DNA from: an uncultured Chloroflexota bacterium
GTDB taxonomy: Bacteria > Chloroflexota > Dehalococcoidia > Dehalococcoidales > RBG-16-60-22
Reading direction: 5' to 3'
Length of the DNA stretch: 20,248 bases
NCBI GenBank assembly: GCA_903915565.1
Contig: CAIWTG010000063.1
Coordinates: 1-20,248 of the forward strand
In this document: one piece after another, positions 1 to 8,345 of the stretch
How positions within the stretch are numbered: position 1 is the stretch's first letter
Layout of the letters: each line of letters opens with the position of its first letter
Program-made: the position numbers and the translations under genes
The notes under the pieces: generated by a model
Told to the model about the DNA's origin: nothing
Database searches by the model: none
Seen by the model: the letters and a program-made list of their open reading frames with translations, nothing else

Positions 1-1
1 C

Positions 2-1054
2 CTTTCACTCGTGTTAGTGAGAGTAGGAGAAAAATTACGCGATTCTTCAAATAAAGTTGATATCTTCCAGTATTTAGGACGACCGAAAGCGCTATATCGG
101 TTACTAAGGGCTTTAATAAAAAGTCGAATTGCCCATAGGCCAATACTCCCTAAAGACCTGTGGGCCATAAAAGGCATGCTTGGCAGCGGCGTAGATAGCG
201 GCATTTACAAAGAGAAAATCAAGGAACTTTGGGGCAGAAAACAACTGGATTTATATACCAGCACCGAAGGCGGTGTTTTAGCCACCCAGGCCTGGGATTA
301 TGAAGACTTGACCTTTATCCCCAACCTTAACTTCTTTGAATTTATCCCAGAAGACGAATTACTGAAGTGGGAATTAGACCGCAGTTATAGTATGAAAACC
401 GTATTGCTCGATGAAGTAGAGCCGGGTAAAAATTATGAAATTGTTGTTACTGGCCTACACGGCAGCCCTCTCATGAGGTACAGGATAGGCGACATGATAA
501 AAATCACCTCGCTCCGTAATGAAAAGCTTGGCATTGATATTCCTCAGATGGCTTTCGAACGCCGCGTGGATGATGTAATTAACTTTGCTTTTATCAGATT
601 GAATGAAAAAGCTATTTGGCAGGCTATAGAAAAATCGGGCGTGCCATACAATGACTGGATTGCATTTAAAAATCTTGGTGAAACAGAATTGCGTGTCCTT
701 ATTGAACCAAAGAACGGCAAAGTGTTTAACGAATATGAATTATCGGAAACGATTTACCGTGAGCTTACAAGAATAGATGAACAAACGAAAACACTTATCC
801 CCGATGAATATGCAAGGGTGATAAAATTTAAGGTAAATGTATCTTATCTCCCCAAAGGTGCTTTTGATAACTACACGCGCCAAAGGCAGGCCCAGGGAGC
901 TGACCTGGCACACCTTAAGCCGCCGCATATAAATCCATCGGAAAGAGTCCTATCGCTTTTACTTGGCGAAGATGAAGAAACCATTGTTGTGACTAAAGCC
1001 AAGAAAAAAGCCAAGGACATACCAGATACCAATAAAATAGTTACAAAGACATAG
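2..1054 (+). CDS. GH3 family acyl-adenylating protein, 5'-truncated
   Basis: The reading frame is open to the left edge with no stop, so the gene starts outside the window; the GTG at 11 is probably internal. About 350 C-terminal residues remain. They resemble the bacterial branch of the GH3 (auxin-responsive promoter) family, relatives of acyl-CoA synthetases and phenylacetate-CoA ligases that activate a carboxylate with ATP. Visible family marks are a YTSTEGG segment (about residues 81-87 from the GTG), matching the adenylate-binding region, and GSPLMRYRIGD about 70 residues later, the usual Y-R-x-G-D nucleotide-ribose motif. The C-terminal subdomain follows, ending in a lysine-rich tail. 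The N-terminal ATP-binding loop is missing from the window. Substrate and acceptor cannot be told. The gene is somewhat more AT-rich than the middle of the window. The family call is fairly sure; the function is not. Confidence 0.72.
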   Translation, partial: LSLVLVRVGEKLRDSSNKVDIFQYLGRPKALYRLLRALIKSRIAHRPILPKDLWAIKGMLGSGVDSGIYKEKIKELWGRKQLDLYTSTEGGVLATQAWDYEDLTFIPNLNFFEFIPEDELLKWELDRSYSMKTVLLDEVEPGKNYEIVVTGLHGSPLMRYRIGDMIKITSLRNEKLGIDIPQMAFERRVDDVINFAFIRLNEKAIWQAIEKSGVPYNDWIAFKNLGETELRVLIEPKNGKVFNEYELSETIYRELTRIDEQTKTLIPDEYARVIKFKVNVSYLPKGAFDNYTRQRQAQGADLAHLKPPHINPSERVLSLLLGEDEETIVVTKAKKKAKDIPDTNKIVTKT

Positions 1055-1097
1055 TACTTTAGTTCCCTGACGTTGGTTTGCTGACTTTAGTTACCCC

Positions 1098-1125
1098 TTG
1101 ACAGGTAGTACGTATGGGATATAAT
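1098..1125 (+). promoter_or_regulatory. Consensus sigma-70 promoter of the GGDEF/HD-GYP gene
   Basis: A perfect -35 TTGACA (1098-1103) and a perfect -10 TATAAT (1120-1125) are separated by 16 bp. Transcription would start near 1132, and the ATG of the next gene is at 1134, so the message would have almost no leader. No Shine-Dalgarno sequence precedes the ATG, which agrees with leaderless translation. Confidence 0.8.
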
Positions 1126-1133
1126 GCGCTTAT

Positions 1134-4100
1134 ATGAACGCTTATGCGATTGCACCATTAGTTGCGGTTATTGCGTATATTCCGCTGCTAATTACGACGG
1201 CAGCCAGCCGTCCGTGGCAAAAGCGTTATACTTATTTCGCTCTTTTTATTGTCGCGGCAATAATCTGGAGCATGATCGATGTATTTCTTCGTGCTGATTT
1301 TTACCCTGAGAACAGGTTCTTATTTTTCCAATTAACTATTGCTTCGTTCTTTTTAATGGCTGTCCAATTTCATGTATTTACTTCATCGTTTTTCCCTAAA
1401 GGTGTGGGGCGTTGGTTACCATTTGCATACGCCTCCTTTGCAGCAGTAGTCGCGTGTATTGTTCTCGGATGGCTACCAGAAAGCGTTACGGAAGTTGGTG
1501 GTACTACTGCTGTTAGTTACGGTAAAGGGATTATTATCGTTGTTGTACCATTGCTGGTTATTGTAGCTAGAAATCTCTTTGTCTTTGTAAGAATGCTTAA
1601 GAACCAGAATAATCCAATTTTATACAATCAAATTAATACTCTGATTTTATCAATTGGTGTTTTGACGGTTTTTACGCTGGCTGGTTTTTTACCTATGGGC
1701 GATGTTTTCCCTATCCCCCACTACGGCAGCCTGATTAACGCTTTCGTTTTAACCTACGCGGTTATCCGGCATAAACTGGTTGATATCCGGCTTGTTATCC
1801 GGCGAAGTACGGCCTGGATTATCATGGGTGTAGGCTCGATGACGATATATGCACTGCTATTTTTTGCCGTCCAGAAAATCTTCAATTTCCCGATGGATAT
1901 ATACACCATAATTACCGCGACCACAATAACACTGTTATTCGTCGGGATTACCTTTTTCTTGCGCGGTCGTATCTTCAATATTTTGACTCGCGCCTTTCAG
2001 GGTTCGAGCTATCGACTTCAAAAAAAACTTAGTGAGTTTACCGACAGCATACACAATGTTTTTAACCTGCAGGATCAAGGGGGCGAATTATTATCATTAC
2101 TGGCAAACGCCCTTAATCTTAAACAAGTATGTTTACTCTTCCCTGAGATAGAAAGCGGTGACCTGGTTACCAGATTTTACGAACCGAAAGATGAAACCAA
2201 CCAATTTTGTTTTTTCAGAATCAGGGCTAACAATCCGATTGTTAAGTATTTGGAGAAAGAAAAGAAATACCTGACTAAAGAAAACCTGGCCGTCCTGCCG
2301 GCGTTCTTAAACCTCTGGCCGCAGGAGAGAGAAGAAATTGATTCGAAAAACATCTCGATGTTTGTACCGCTGATTAGCCGCGACCGTCTTATCGCCATCT
2401 TAATACTAGGAGAAAAGCGCTCCGGACGTTACTCTTTGGAGGACTTAAGTATTATTGAGAACGTGACCGGCCGGGTGGCAGTGAGTCTGGAAAAAGAATA
2501 TCTCCGCGAGCAGCTTAGAGAGCGTGAAGAAGAATTATCCGTAATCAATAACTCCAGCGTGATTCTGGCATCCAGCCTGGATATCCAGGAAATTTTTGGC
2601 AACTTTGTCGAAGAACTAAAGAAGGTCGTCGATGTCAGCTGGGCTTCTATCGTTCTAATCGACGAAAACGAATTCGTTTGTATAGCATTGTCCACGCCGG
2701 AGCTTTCAGCTTATCAGATAGGAGATAGGGTACCCATGGAAAGAACCGGCACAGCCTGGGTCGTCTCCCAGAAGAGGCCTTTTGTCGAACATGACCTTGC
2801 CCAGGAAAGATATTTTACCACCAGCGATTTCTTTTTTGAACATGGTATGCGTTCGACCACTTACCTGCCATTGATTGCCAAAGGCAAAGTTATCGGCAGT
2901 TTTATTTTAGTAAGCAAAACGCCGCACGCGTTCAGTCCGCGTCACATTCGGCTTCTGGAGCAGCTTGCCTCGCAGATTGCTATGCCGCTGGAAAACTCCC
3001 AGCTGTATGCCCGGGCGGAAAAGAAAGCCCGCATTGACGAGCTGACCGGGCTGTTTAACCGCCGTTCGCTGGATGAGATGATTGACAGTGAAATCAGCCG
3101 GCACGGGCGTTATGGCGGGGTCTTTTCTTTAGCCATTCTCGATATGGACGGTTTGAAATCCTATAACGATACTTATGGCCATCTCGCCGGGGATAGTCTA
3201 TTAAAAACCGTGGGCGGTAATATCAAAGCTGCTCTAAGGACCTCTGATTTTGCTTTCCGCTACGGCGGAGATGAATTCGCTATCCTTTTGCCGCAGACAA
3301 CAATTGATGACGCCTTAATGGTGCTGGAAAGGGTACACAAGAGAATCGGCGAAGGGGTTGACACCAGCAAGATGGAAGTCACGGCGAGCATTGGTGTGGC
3401 TTGCTGGCCAGACGACGGCATTTCCCAGACCGACATCATCGCCTCGGCAGATGTTACCCTTTACCGGGCTAAGCGCAACGGCCGCAACCAGACCTTATGC
3501 GCTTCCGGTCCTCTATCAGGGTTATCGCTTACCGACGCTGCGGCACACGGCGAAGTGGACGGCAAGCTTTCCGGTATTGTTAATGCCTTCTCGGAGATGG
3601 TGGATTCGAGGAGCTATTACACGACCAAGCACTCCAAGAAGGTCACCAATTATGCCCTAGCGCTGGCTAAAGTACTGGAAATGGACAAGGACGATACTTT
3701 AAAGGTTGAAACCTCGGCGATGCTCCATGACATCGGCAAAATGTCCATTAGCAGCGAAATACTTAATAAAACCGGAGAACTAACCGACGAAGAGTGGGAA
3801 ACTGTGAAAACTCACCCCGGCTTGGGAGCAAATATCGTTAAGCAGATTCCCCAGCTGGCTTACTGCGCCGAAGTCATATTACATCATCACGAAAAATACG
3901 ACGGCTCCGGTTATCCCGATGGACTAAAAGGCGATAAGATTCCTATAATATCCCGTATCGTGGCGATTGCTAACGAATTCGCCGTGATGACGTCGGACAG
4001 GTCGTATTCCGAGACGATAACGCATGAAAACGCCATCAGAGAAATCAAGAAGCGCGCCGGCACTTATTATGACCCGCATCTAGTGACGCTTTTTGCTTCT

Positions 4101-4181
4101 ATCTTTGAAACGAAGGATAATAACAGTAATAAAAAAACAAAAAAGGAAAGCGGTCCAGGCCATGCCAAGCCTGCCGAATAG
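1134..4181 (+). CDS. Membrane GAF-GAF-GGDEF-HD-GYP c-di-GMP enzyme
   Basis: A 1015-residue bifunctional candidate for making and breaking cyclic di-GMP. Residues 1 to about 280 hold some eight or nine hydrophobic segments, like the N-terminal membrane sensor regions of some histidine kinases. Two GAF-like regions follow (about 310-455 and 475-620), separated by a short charged helix near 455-470. The GGDEF domain (about 630-790) has an intact GGDEF signature at 711-715, and RTSD at 702-705, five residues upstream, matches the product-inhibition I-site. The HD-GYP domain (about 805-990) keeps HDIGK (865-869), H894 and HHHEKYDGSGYP (917-928). Both halves therefore look catalytically competent; which activity dominates cannot be read from sequence. 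The start is fixed by the promoter just upstream. A response regulator follows closely, suggesting a shared transcript. The ligand of the membrane/GAF part is unknown. Confidence 0.9.
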   Translation: MNAYAIAPLVAVIAYIPLLITTAASRPWQKRYTYFALFIVAAIIWSMIDVFLRADFYPENRFLFFQLTIASFFLMAVQFHVFTSSFFPKGVGRWLPFAYASFAAVVACIVLGWLPESVTEVGGTTAVSYGKGIIIVVVPLLVIVARNLFVFVRMLKNQNNPILYNQINTLILSIGVLTVFTLAGFLPMGDVFPIPHYGSLINAFVLTYAVIRHKLVDIRLVIRRSTAWIIMGVGSMTIYALLFFAVQKIFNFPMDIYTIITATTITLLFVGITFFLRGRIFNILTRAFQGSSYRLQKKLSEFTDSIHNVFNLQDQGGELLSLLANALNLKQVCLLFPEIESGDLVTRFYEPKDETNQFCFFRIRANNPIVKYLEKEKKYLTKENLAVLPAFLNLWPQEREEIDSKNISMFVPLISRDRLIAILILGEKRSGRYSLEDLSIIENVTGRVAVSLEKEYLREQLREREEELSVINNSSVILASSLDIQEIFGNFVEELKKVVDVSWASIVLIDENEFVCIALSTPELSAYQIGDRVPMERTGTAWVVSQKRPFVEHDLAQERYFTTSDFFFEHGMRSTTYLPLIAKGKVIGSFILVSKTPHAFSPRHIRLLEQLASQIAMPLENSQLYARAEKKARIDELTGLFNRRSLDEMIDSEISRHGRYGGVFSLAILDMDGLKSYNDTYGHLAGDSLLKTVGGNIKAALRTSDFAFRYGGDEFAILLPQTTIDDALMVLERVHKRIGEGVDTSKMEVTASIGVACWPDDGISQTDIIASADVTLYRAKRNGRNQTLCASGPLSGLSLTDAAAHGEVDGKLSGIVNAFSEMVDSRSYYTTKHSKKVTNYALALAKVLEMDKDDTLKVETSAMLHDIGKMSISSEILNKTGELTDEEWETVKTHPGLGANIVKQIPQLAYCAEVILHHHEKYDGSGYPDGLKGDKIPIISRIVAIANEFAVMTSDRSYSETITHENAIREIKKRAGTYYDPHLVTLFASIFETKDNNSNKKTKKESGPGHAKPAE

Positions 4182-4191
4182 TGGTATAAAC

Positions 4192-4875
4192 ATGAATAAC
4201 GCTAACAAAATACAGATATTTGTCATCAGTCAGCAGTCTTTGTTCCTGCAGGCTTTGGAACATGCCTTCGAGGGAGCCGACGATATTGTTGTTTTAGGTA
4301 CGATTGGCGTTAACAACGATGTGCTTAAGGCGATTGATAACCTGCCGCCGGATGTCGCCCTGCTGGACATCGACGGGCAACTGGATAACGGCCTGGATTT
4401 AGCCCGTAAAATAAGGCAGCACTCGCCGAATATCGGCGTGATAATACTCACGTCCAATCCGGACGACAACCAATTGTTCCTGGCGATTAAGGCGCAGGCG
4501 GTGGCATATCTTAATAAAGAAGTCACCGGGGCACAACTGATTGACACCATCCGGCGCGTCGCCAGGGGAGAACACCCCATCAATGAAGCCCTGACCAACC
4601 GGCCTAAGGTAGCCGAACATGTATTACAACAGTTCCAGGAGCTTACATCTAAGACAGAGACCGGACCTTTTATATCCCCCCTCACGCCGCGGGAAATTGA
4701 AATACTGGAATATATTGCTCAGGGCTATTTGAATAAACAAATTGCGGCGGAGCTGGGCATCAGCGAGCAGACGATTAAAAACCACGTGACGTCTATCCTG
4801 CGCAAGCTCAACGCCAACGCCCGCACCGAGGCGGTGGTGGTCGCCATTAAACAGGGCTTAATTAAGTTGACTTAA
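4192..4875 (+). CDS. LuxR/NarL-type response regulator with atypical receiver
   Basis: Predicted DNA-binding regulator of 227 residues, with an N-terminal receiver fold (about 5-125) and a C-terminal LuxR-type helix-turn-helix (about 160-225: LTPREIEILEYIAQGYLNKQ, then the recognition helix in SEQTIKNHVTSILRKLNA). The receiver keeps the usual phospho-acceptor position (LLDID), the Thr/Ser after the fourth strand (ILTSN) and the lysine of strand five (YLNKE). The two acidic residues that normally end strand one (DD in VDDH) are Ser-Gln here (VISQQ). Magnesium-dependent phosphorylation is thus doubtful. I chose the ATG at 4192 because it places strand one at the usual distance from the N-terminus; the ATG at 4162, inside the upstream gene and behind a GGAAAG, would add ten residues. 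The adjacent c-di-GMP enzyme is the obvious functional partner. No cognate kinase is seen. Confidence 0.87.
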   Translation: MNNANKIQIFVISQQSLFLQALEHAFEGADDIVVLGTIGVNNDVLKAIDNLPPDVALLDIDGQLDNGLDLARKIRQHSPNIGVIILTSNPDDNQLFLAIKAQAVAYLNKEVTGAQLIDTIRRVARGEHPINEALTNRPKVAEHVLQQFQELTSKTETGPFISPLTPREIEILEYIAQGYLNKQIAAELGISEQTIKNHVTSILRKLNANARTEAVVVAIKQGLIKLT

Positions 4876-4897
4876 GCTGCCCTGTATATGCCATAAT
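4867..4897 (+). promoter_or_regulatory. Possible promoter of mntP
   Basis: TTGACT (4867-4872), overlapping the end of the regulator gene, and CATAAT (4892-4897) are 19 bp apart, which is long. The -10 ends only 6 bp before the mntP ATG, so the transcript would be leaderless. With only 28 bp between the two genes, there is no room for a manganese riboswitch of the yybP-ykoY type. Confidence 0.4.
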
Positions 4898-4903
4898 TAA
4901 TCA

Positions 4904-5470
4904 ATGCCCGCGACCAGCTTTCTTTCTATTCTCATTATAGCCATCGGTTTATCCGCCGATTGCTTTGCCGTGGCTTTAAGCGCCGGTATTGCCGTCAAGC
5001 ACGTTACGTTTCCCAACTTTTTGCGACTTCCGTTAGCCTTTGGAATTTTCCAGACTTTGATGACGGTGCTAGGGTGGCTGGCAGGCAGCGCAGTTATCGA
5101 TTATATCTCGGCTTACGACCACTGGCTGGCTTTCGGCTTGCTGGTATTTATCGGCGGGAGAATGATATGGGAATCGTTCCATGAAAAGGATGATAAAAAA
5201 GCCAGGAACTATCACAGTTGGCCGACGCTTTTAGCTTTATCCATCGCGACCAGTATTGACGCGCTGGCGGTAGGCTTAAGTTTTGCCTTCCTGGAAGTAA
5301 ATATCGTCATGGCGGCGGTGACCATCGGGGTGACGGCGTTGGTTATCACGGCTGCCGGACAGCTAATCGGCCGGAGGGTGGGGACGCTATTAGGGAAATG
5401 GGCGGAGATATTGGGTGGGGCGATACTCATCGCTATAGGAATAAAGATATTACTGGAACACTTGCTATAA
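4904..5470 (+). CDS. mntP: Manganese efflux pump MntP
   Basis: A 188-residue inner-membrane protein of the MntP (YebN, DUF204) family, which exports Mn2+ to prevent manganese overload. It has about six hydrophobic segments arranged as two homologous halves. Each half carries a family motif with a membrane-embedded acidic residue: GLSADCFAVALSAG near residues 15-28 and ATSIDALAVGLSF near 111-123. The length matches the usual size of about 185-190 residues. The start has no Shine-Dalgarno sequence but lies directly behind a possible -10 element, so leaderless initiation is likely. Nearby genes do not concern metals, so it looks like a stand-alone unit. Confidence 0.9.
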   Translation: MPATSFLSILIIAIGLSADCFAVALSAGIAVKHVTFPNFLRLPLAFGIFQTLMTVLGWLAGSAVIDYISAYDHWLAFGLLVFIGGRMIWESFHEKDDKKARNYHSWPTLLALSIATSIDALAVGLSFAFLEVNIVMAAVTIGVTALVITAAGQLIGRRVGTLLGKWAEILGGAILIAIGIKILLEHLL

Positions 5471-5476
5471 CTCTCT

Positions 5477-5504
5477 TTGCTGGTCAACCAGCCTATGTTA
5501 GAAT
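5477..5504 (+). promoter_or_regulatory. Predicted promoter of uvrC
   Basis: TTGCTG (5477-5482) and TAGAAT (5499-5504) are separated by 16 bp. The expected start of transcription is near 5511, about 4 bases before the chosen uvrC ATG at 5515. No GAAC-N4-GTTC LexA site is visible here, so there is no sign of direct SOS control of this gene. Confidence 0.5.
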
Positions 5505-5514
5505 AGGCTTAGAA

Positions 5515-7344
5515 ATGAACAAAATAGCGGAAGCCAAGAGCCTCACTATCGCCGAGCAGCTAAAGCGTTTACCCCACCGCCCCGGCGTCTATATCTACCG
5601 CGACGTTAACAAAAAGGTCATTTATGTGGGCAAAGCTAAAGACCTGCATAACCGCGTGCGGTCATACTTCCAATTGCCGGAAAAGTTGACGCCCAAGACG
5701 CAAAGCCTGGTCGAGCATATCAACGATATAGACTTTTTTATAGCCAGCTCCGAGCAGGAAGCGCTCATCATGGAGCTCAATTTTATCAAACAGTACCGTC
5801 CTCATTACAACATCATGCTCAAGGACGATAAAAGCTTCCCTTACCTGAAAATTGACGTCAACGAAAAATGGCCGCGGATATACGTCACCCGCCGCTTCGA
5901 GCAGGACGGCGGACGCTACTTCGGGCCGTTTTCCAACGGGGGGTCGGTTAAACAAACTCTGCGCATTATTAAACGCTTGTTTCCCATGCGCTTTTGCTCG
6001 CAAGACCTCAATAAACCAACACGGCCGTGCCTGGAATATCATCTAGGGCATTGCCTGGCGCCGTGCACCGGCAACGTTCAGCCGGAGGATTACGCCCAGG
6101 TGATTAAAGAGGTCACGCTTTTCCTCGAGGGGAAACGGGATAACGTCATTAAAGAACTGCAGGAAAAGATGAACCACGCATCGGAGGCGACGGACTATGA
6201 AAACGCCGCCCGCATCCGCGACCAGATACAATCCATGCACCAGGTTATCGAGGGGGAGAAAATCGCGGCCGTTATCCGCGGCGATGAAGACGTCATTGCC
6301 TTTGTCCAGGAGGGCGACCAGGCTTACGTCCAGGTGCTCTTTATCAGGGAGAACAAACTGACGGGGCGCGAGGGCTTTTTAATGCAGGGCGCGCGGCATG
6401 AAGAGCCGTCGAAAATCATGACCGGTTTTATCCCGCAATATTATTCATCCTCGACGCAGATACCACCCCTTTTGCTCATTCAATACCCGGTGGAGGATAA
6501 AGAAGTCCTCCGTGAATGGCTGAAGGGAAAAATGGGAGGGGCAGTAGAGATTGAGTCGCCGCGTAAAGGCGTGAAGAAACAGCTTATCGACACCGCGGCA
6601 GAAAATGCGCGCCAGGGACTAGAACAAATTAAAATTAAGGAAATAACTTCCGGAAAATCGGTGGACGCGGCTTTGAATGAATTGGAAACGGAGCTAAAGC
6701 TGCCAGCCCCACCCAACCGCATGGAAGCCTATGATATATCAAATATACAGGGGACATCGGCGGTGGGGAGCATGGTGGTCTTTGAGAAAGGCAAACCGAA
6801 AACAGCCCATTACCGGCGCTTTAGAATTAAGACGGTTGAAGGCGCTAACGACTATGCTATGTTGCAGGAGGTGCTGCGACGGCGCTTTAAACGCGGCGAA
6901 GAGGCCGGCGATACGTGGAGCATCCAGCCCGACCTTGTGTTGATTGATGGGGGGAAGGGGCAGCTTAATGCTGTACGAGAAGTTTTTGATGAGTTGAAGG
7001 TAACCGTACCTCTAGCTAGTTTAGCCAAAGAAAACGAAGAGATTTTTCTACCTAAGAGGCCTAAACCCATCGTTTTGCCAAAGTCATCCGCGGGGCTGCA
7101 CTTGCTCCAGCAAATCAGGGACGAAGCTCACCGCTTTGCCATCAGCTATTTTTCCAGCCTGCATCGTAAAAAATCGTTTGCCTCCGCCATGGACGGCATT
7201 CCGGGCGTCGGCCCAAGGCGCAAGAGCGCCCTCCTGCGCCAGTTCGGCTCCGTCCAACGTATTAGAGAGGCTTCGATTGACGAGCTGGTAGCGGCGGCAG
7301 GCGTATCGTCCACGCAGGCGAAAAAGATTAAGGAGTACCTCTAG
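5515..7344 (+). CDS. uvrC: Excinuclease ABC subunit C (UvrC)
   Basis: The nuclease subunit of the UvrABC nucleotide excision repair system, cutting on both sides of bulky DNA lesions. The 609 residues match the family length. Domains in order: GIY-YIG nuclease (about 20-105, with GVYIY, YVGKAK and the metal-binding Glu in MELNFIKQ); four cysteines at 161, 172, 180 and 184, spaced like those that bind the iron-sulfur cluster reported for UvrC; a UVR helical hairpin (about 205-242) for UvrB contact; an RNase H-like nuclease with EAYDISN and LVLIDGGKGQL; and a C-terminal helix-hairpin-helix (IPGVGPRRKSALL and VAAAGVSSTQAKKI). The frame is open back to 5398, but those residues would overlap mntP and the promoter, and family proteins begin near the chosen ATG. 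A GTPase gene begins 2 bp after the stop. Confidence 0.95.
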   Translation: MNKIAEAKSLTIAEQLKRLPHRPGVYIYRDVNKKVIYVGKAKDLHNRVRSYFQLPEKLTPKTQSLVEHINDIDFFIASSEQEALIMELNFIKQYRPHYNIMLKDDKSFPYLKIDVNEKWPRIYVTRRFEQDGGRYFGPFSNGGSVKQTLRIIKRLFPMRFCSQDLNKPTRPCLEYHLGHCLAPCTGNVQPEDYAQVIKEVTLFLEGKRDNVIKELQEKMNHASEATDYENAARIRDQIQSMHQVIEGEKIAAVIRGDEDVIAFVQEGDQAYVQVLFIRENKLTGREGFLMQGARHEEPSKIMTGFIPQYYSSSTQIPPLLLIQYPVEDKEVLREWLKGKMGGAVEIESPRKGVKKQLIDTAAENARQGLEQIKIKEITSGKSVDAALNELETELKLPAPPNRMEAYDISNIQGTSAVGSMVVFEKGKPKTAHYRRFRIKTVEGANDYAMLQEVLRRRFKRGEEAGDTWSIQPDLVLIDGGKGQLNAVREVFDELKVTVPLASLAKENEEIFLPKRPKPIVLPKSSAGLHLLQQIRDEAHRFAISYFSSLHRKKSFASAMDGIPGVGPRRKSALLRQFGSVQRIREASIDELVAAAGVSSTQAKKIKEYL

Positions 7345-7346
7345 TC

Positions 7347-8324
7347 ATGCCGGCTAACCTGACGCCGCAATACCATTCGGCGGAAAAGAATTTCCGCGCC
7401 GCTAAAACCACCCAGGAGAAAATCGCCTGGCTGGAAGAAATGCTGGCGGTCATGCCCAAGCACAAGGGCACCGACCACCTGCGCGCGGAACTGCGCACGA
7501 AAATCGCCAATCTTTCCAACTCCGCGGACAAAAAGGCAGCCACCGCCCATACCAGCATGAAGATTGAAAAAGCCGGCGCCGCCCAGGTAGCCGTCATCGG
7601 CCCGCCCAACAGCGGCAAGTCGCAAATAGTCTCGGCAATCACCAACGCCAAGCCGACCGTCGCCGCTTATCCCTACACCACCCAAAACGCTACGCCCGGC
7701 ATGATGAATTTCGAAAACGTCCAGATTCAGCTGGTTGACACGCCGCCTTTTGGCGAACAGCCGCCGGAGTGGTGGCTCCTTAATATCATCAGGAGGGCGG
7801 ACGCGCTATTAATCGTCGTGGACTTAAGCGTGGACGCTCTGACACAGGCGGATGCATTAATTAATTTATTGAAAGAAAAGAATATCGGGTTCGGCAAGGC
7901 GCCGGAGACGGAAAACGACGAAGAATCACCGATTAGTTATAAGAAAGTCCTCCTGGTGGGTAACAAAGCCGACCTCGACCCGGACGGTCATAATTACCAA
8001 GATATAAAAGAAATGTACGGGGGAACACTGACGACCATCGCAACTAACGCTACGGGGAATCTGGACGAGCTGAAGAAACAGATTTTCCAGATGCTCGATT
8101 TAATCCGCGTTTATACTAAAGAACCCGGCGGCAAGCCGGACATGACCGACCCCATCGTTCTCAATAAAGACAGTACGCTGGAGATGGCGGCCACATCAAT
8201 CCATAAAAGCTTCGCGCAGCGGATGAAGTACGCCCGCGTTTGGGGCTCCGGTAAATTCGACGGGATGATGGCAAAGCGCGACCACGTGCTTCAGGACGGG
8301 GATATAATTGAGCTACACGTTTAA
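7347..8324 (+). CDS. DRG/Obg-like GTPase with TGS domain
   Basis: A 325-residue P-loop GTPase. An N-terminal helical region (about 1-75) precedes the G domain: Walker A GPPNSGKS at 85-92, switch I with YPYTTQNATPG (108-118), G3 as DTPP (131-134) and G4 NKAD (206-209). The C-terminus (about 255-325) reads as a TGS domain, ending DHVLQDGDIIELHV. This order fits the DRG/Obg superfamily, whose members usually act on ribosomes or RNA; the exact role here is unknown. The G3 motif is DTPP where most family members have DTPG. The gene starts 2 bp after uvrC, so the two are probably cotranscribed and translationally coupled. It is not canonical ObgE, which has a glycine-rich N-terminal domain, nor typical YchF. 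Confidence 0.82.
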   Translation: MPANLTPQYHSAEKNFRAAKTTQEKIAWLEEMLAVMPKHKGTDHLRAELRTKIANLSNSADKKAATAHTSMKIEKAGAAQVAVIGPPNSGKSQIVSAITNAKPTVAAYPYTTQNATPGMMNFENVQIQLVDTPPFGEQPPEWWLLNIIRRADALLIVVDLSVDALTQADALINLLKEKNIGFGKAPETENDEESPISYKKVLLVGNKADLDPDGHNYQDIKEMYGGTLTTIATNATGNLDELKKQIFQMLDLIRVYTKEPGGKPDMTDPIVLNKDSTLEMAATSIHKSFAQRMKYARVWGSGKFDGMMAKRDHVLQDGDIIELHV

Positions 8325-8345
8325 GAGTGTTATTTGGAGTAATTA

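Noticed and set aside
1319..1328. GAAC-AG-GTTC resembling an SOS box
   Set aside because: The half-sites are only 2 bp apart instead of 4 and lie inside a coding region.
4230..4685. A 151-codon minus-strand frame opposite the response regulator
   Set aside because: Its translation is rich in Ser, Arg and Ala without recognisable domains, and the plus strand encodes a clear receiver and LuxR domain.
5398..5514. Upstream extension of uvrC by 39 codons
   Set aside because: It overlaps the end of mntP and the predicted promoter, and UvrC proteins begin near the ATG at 5515.
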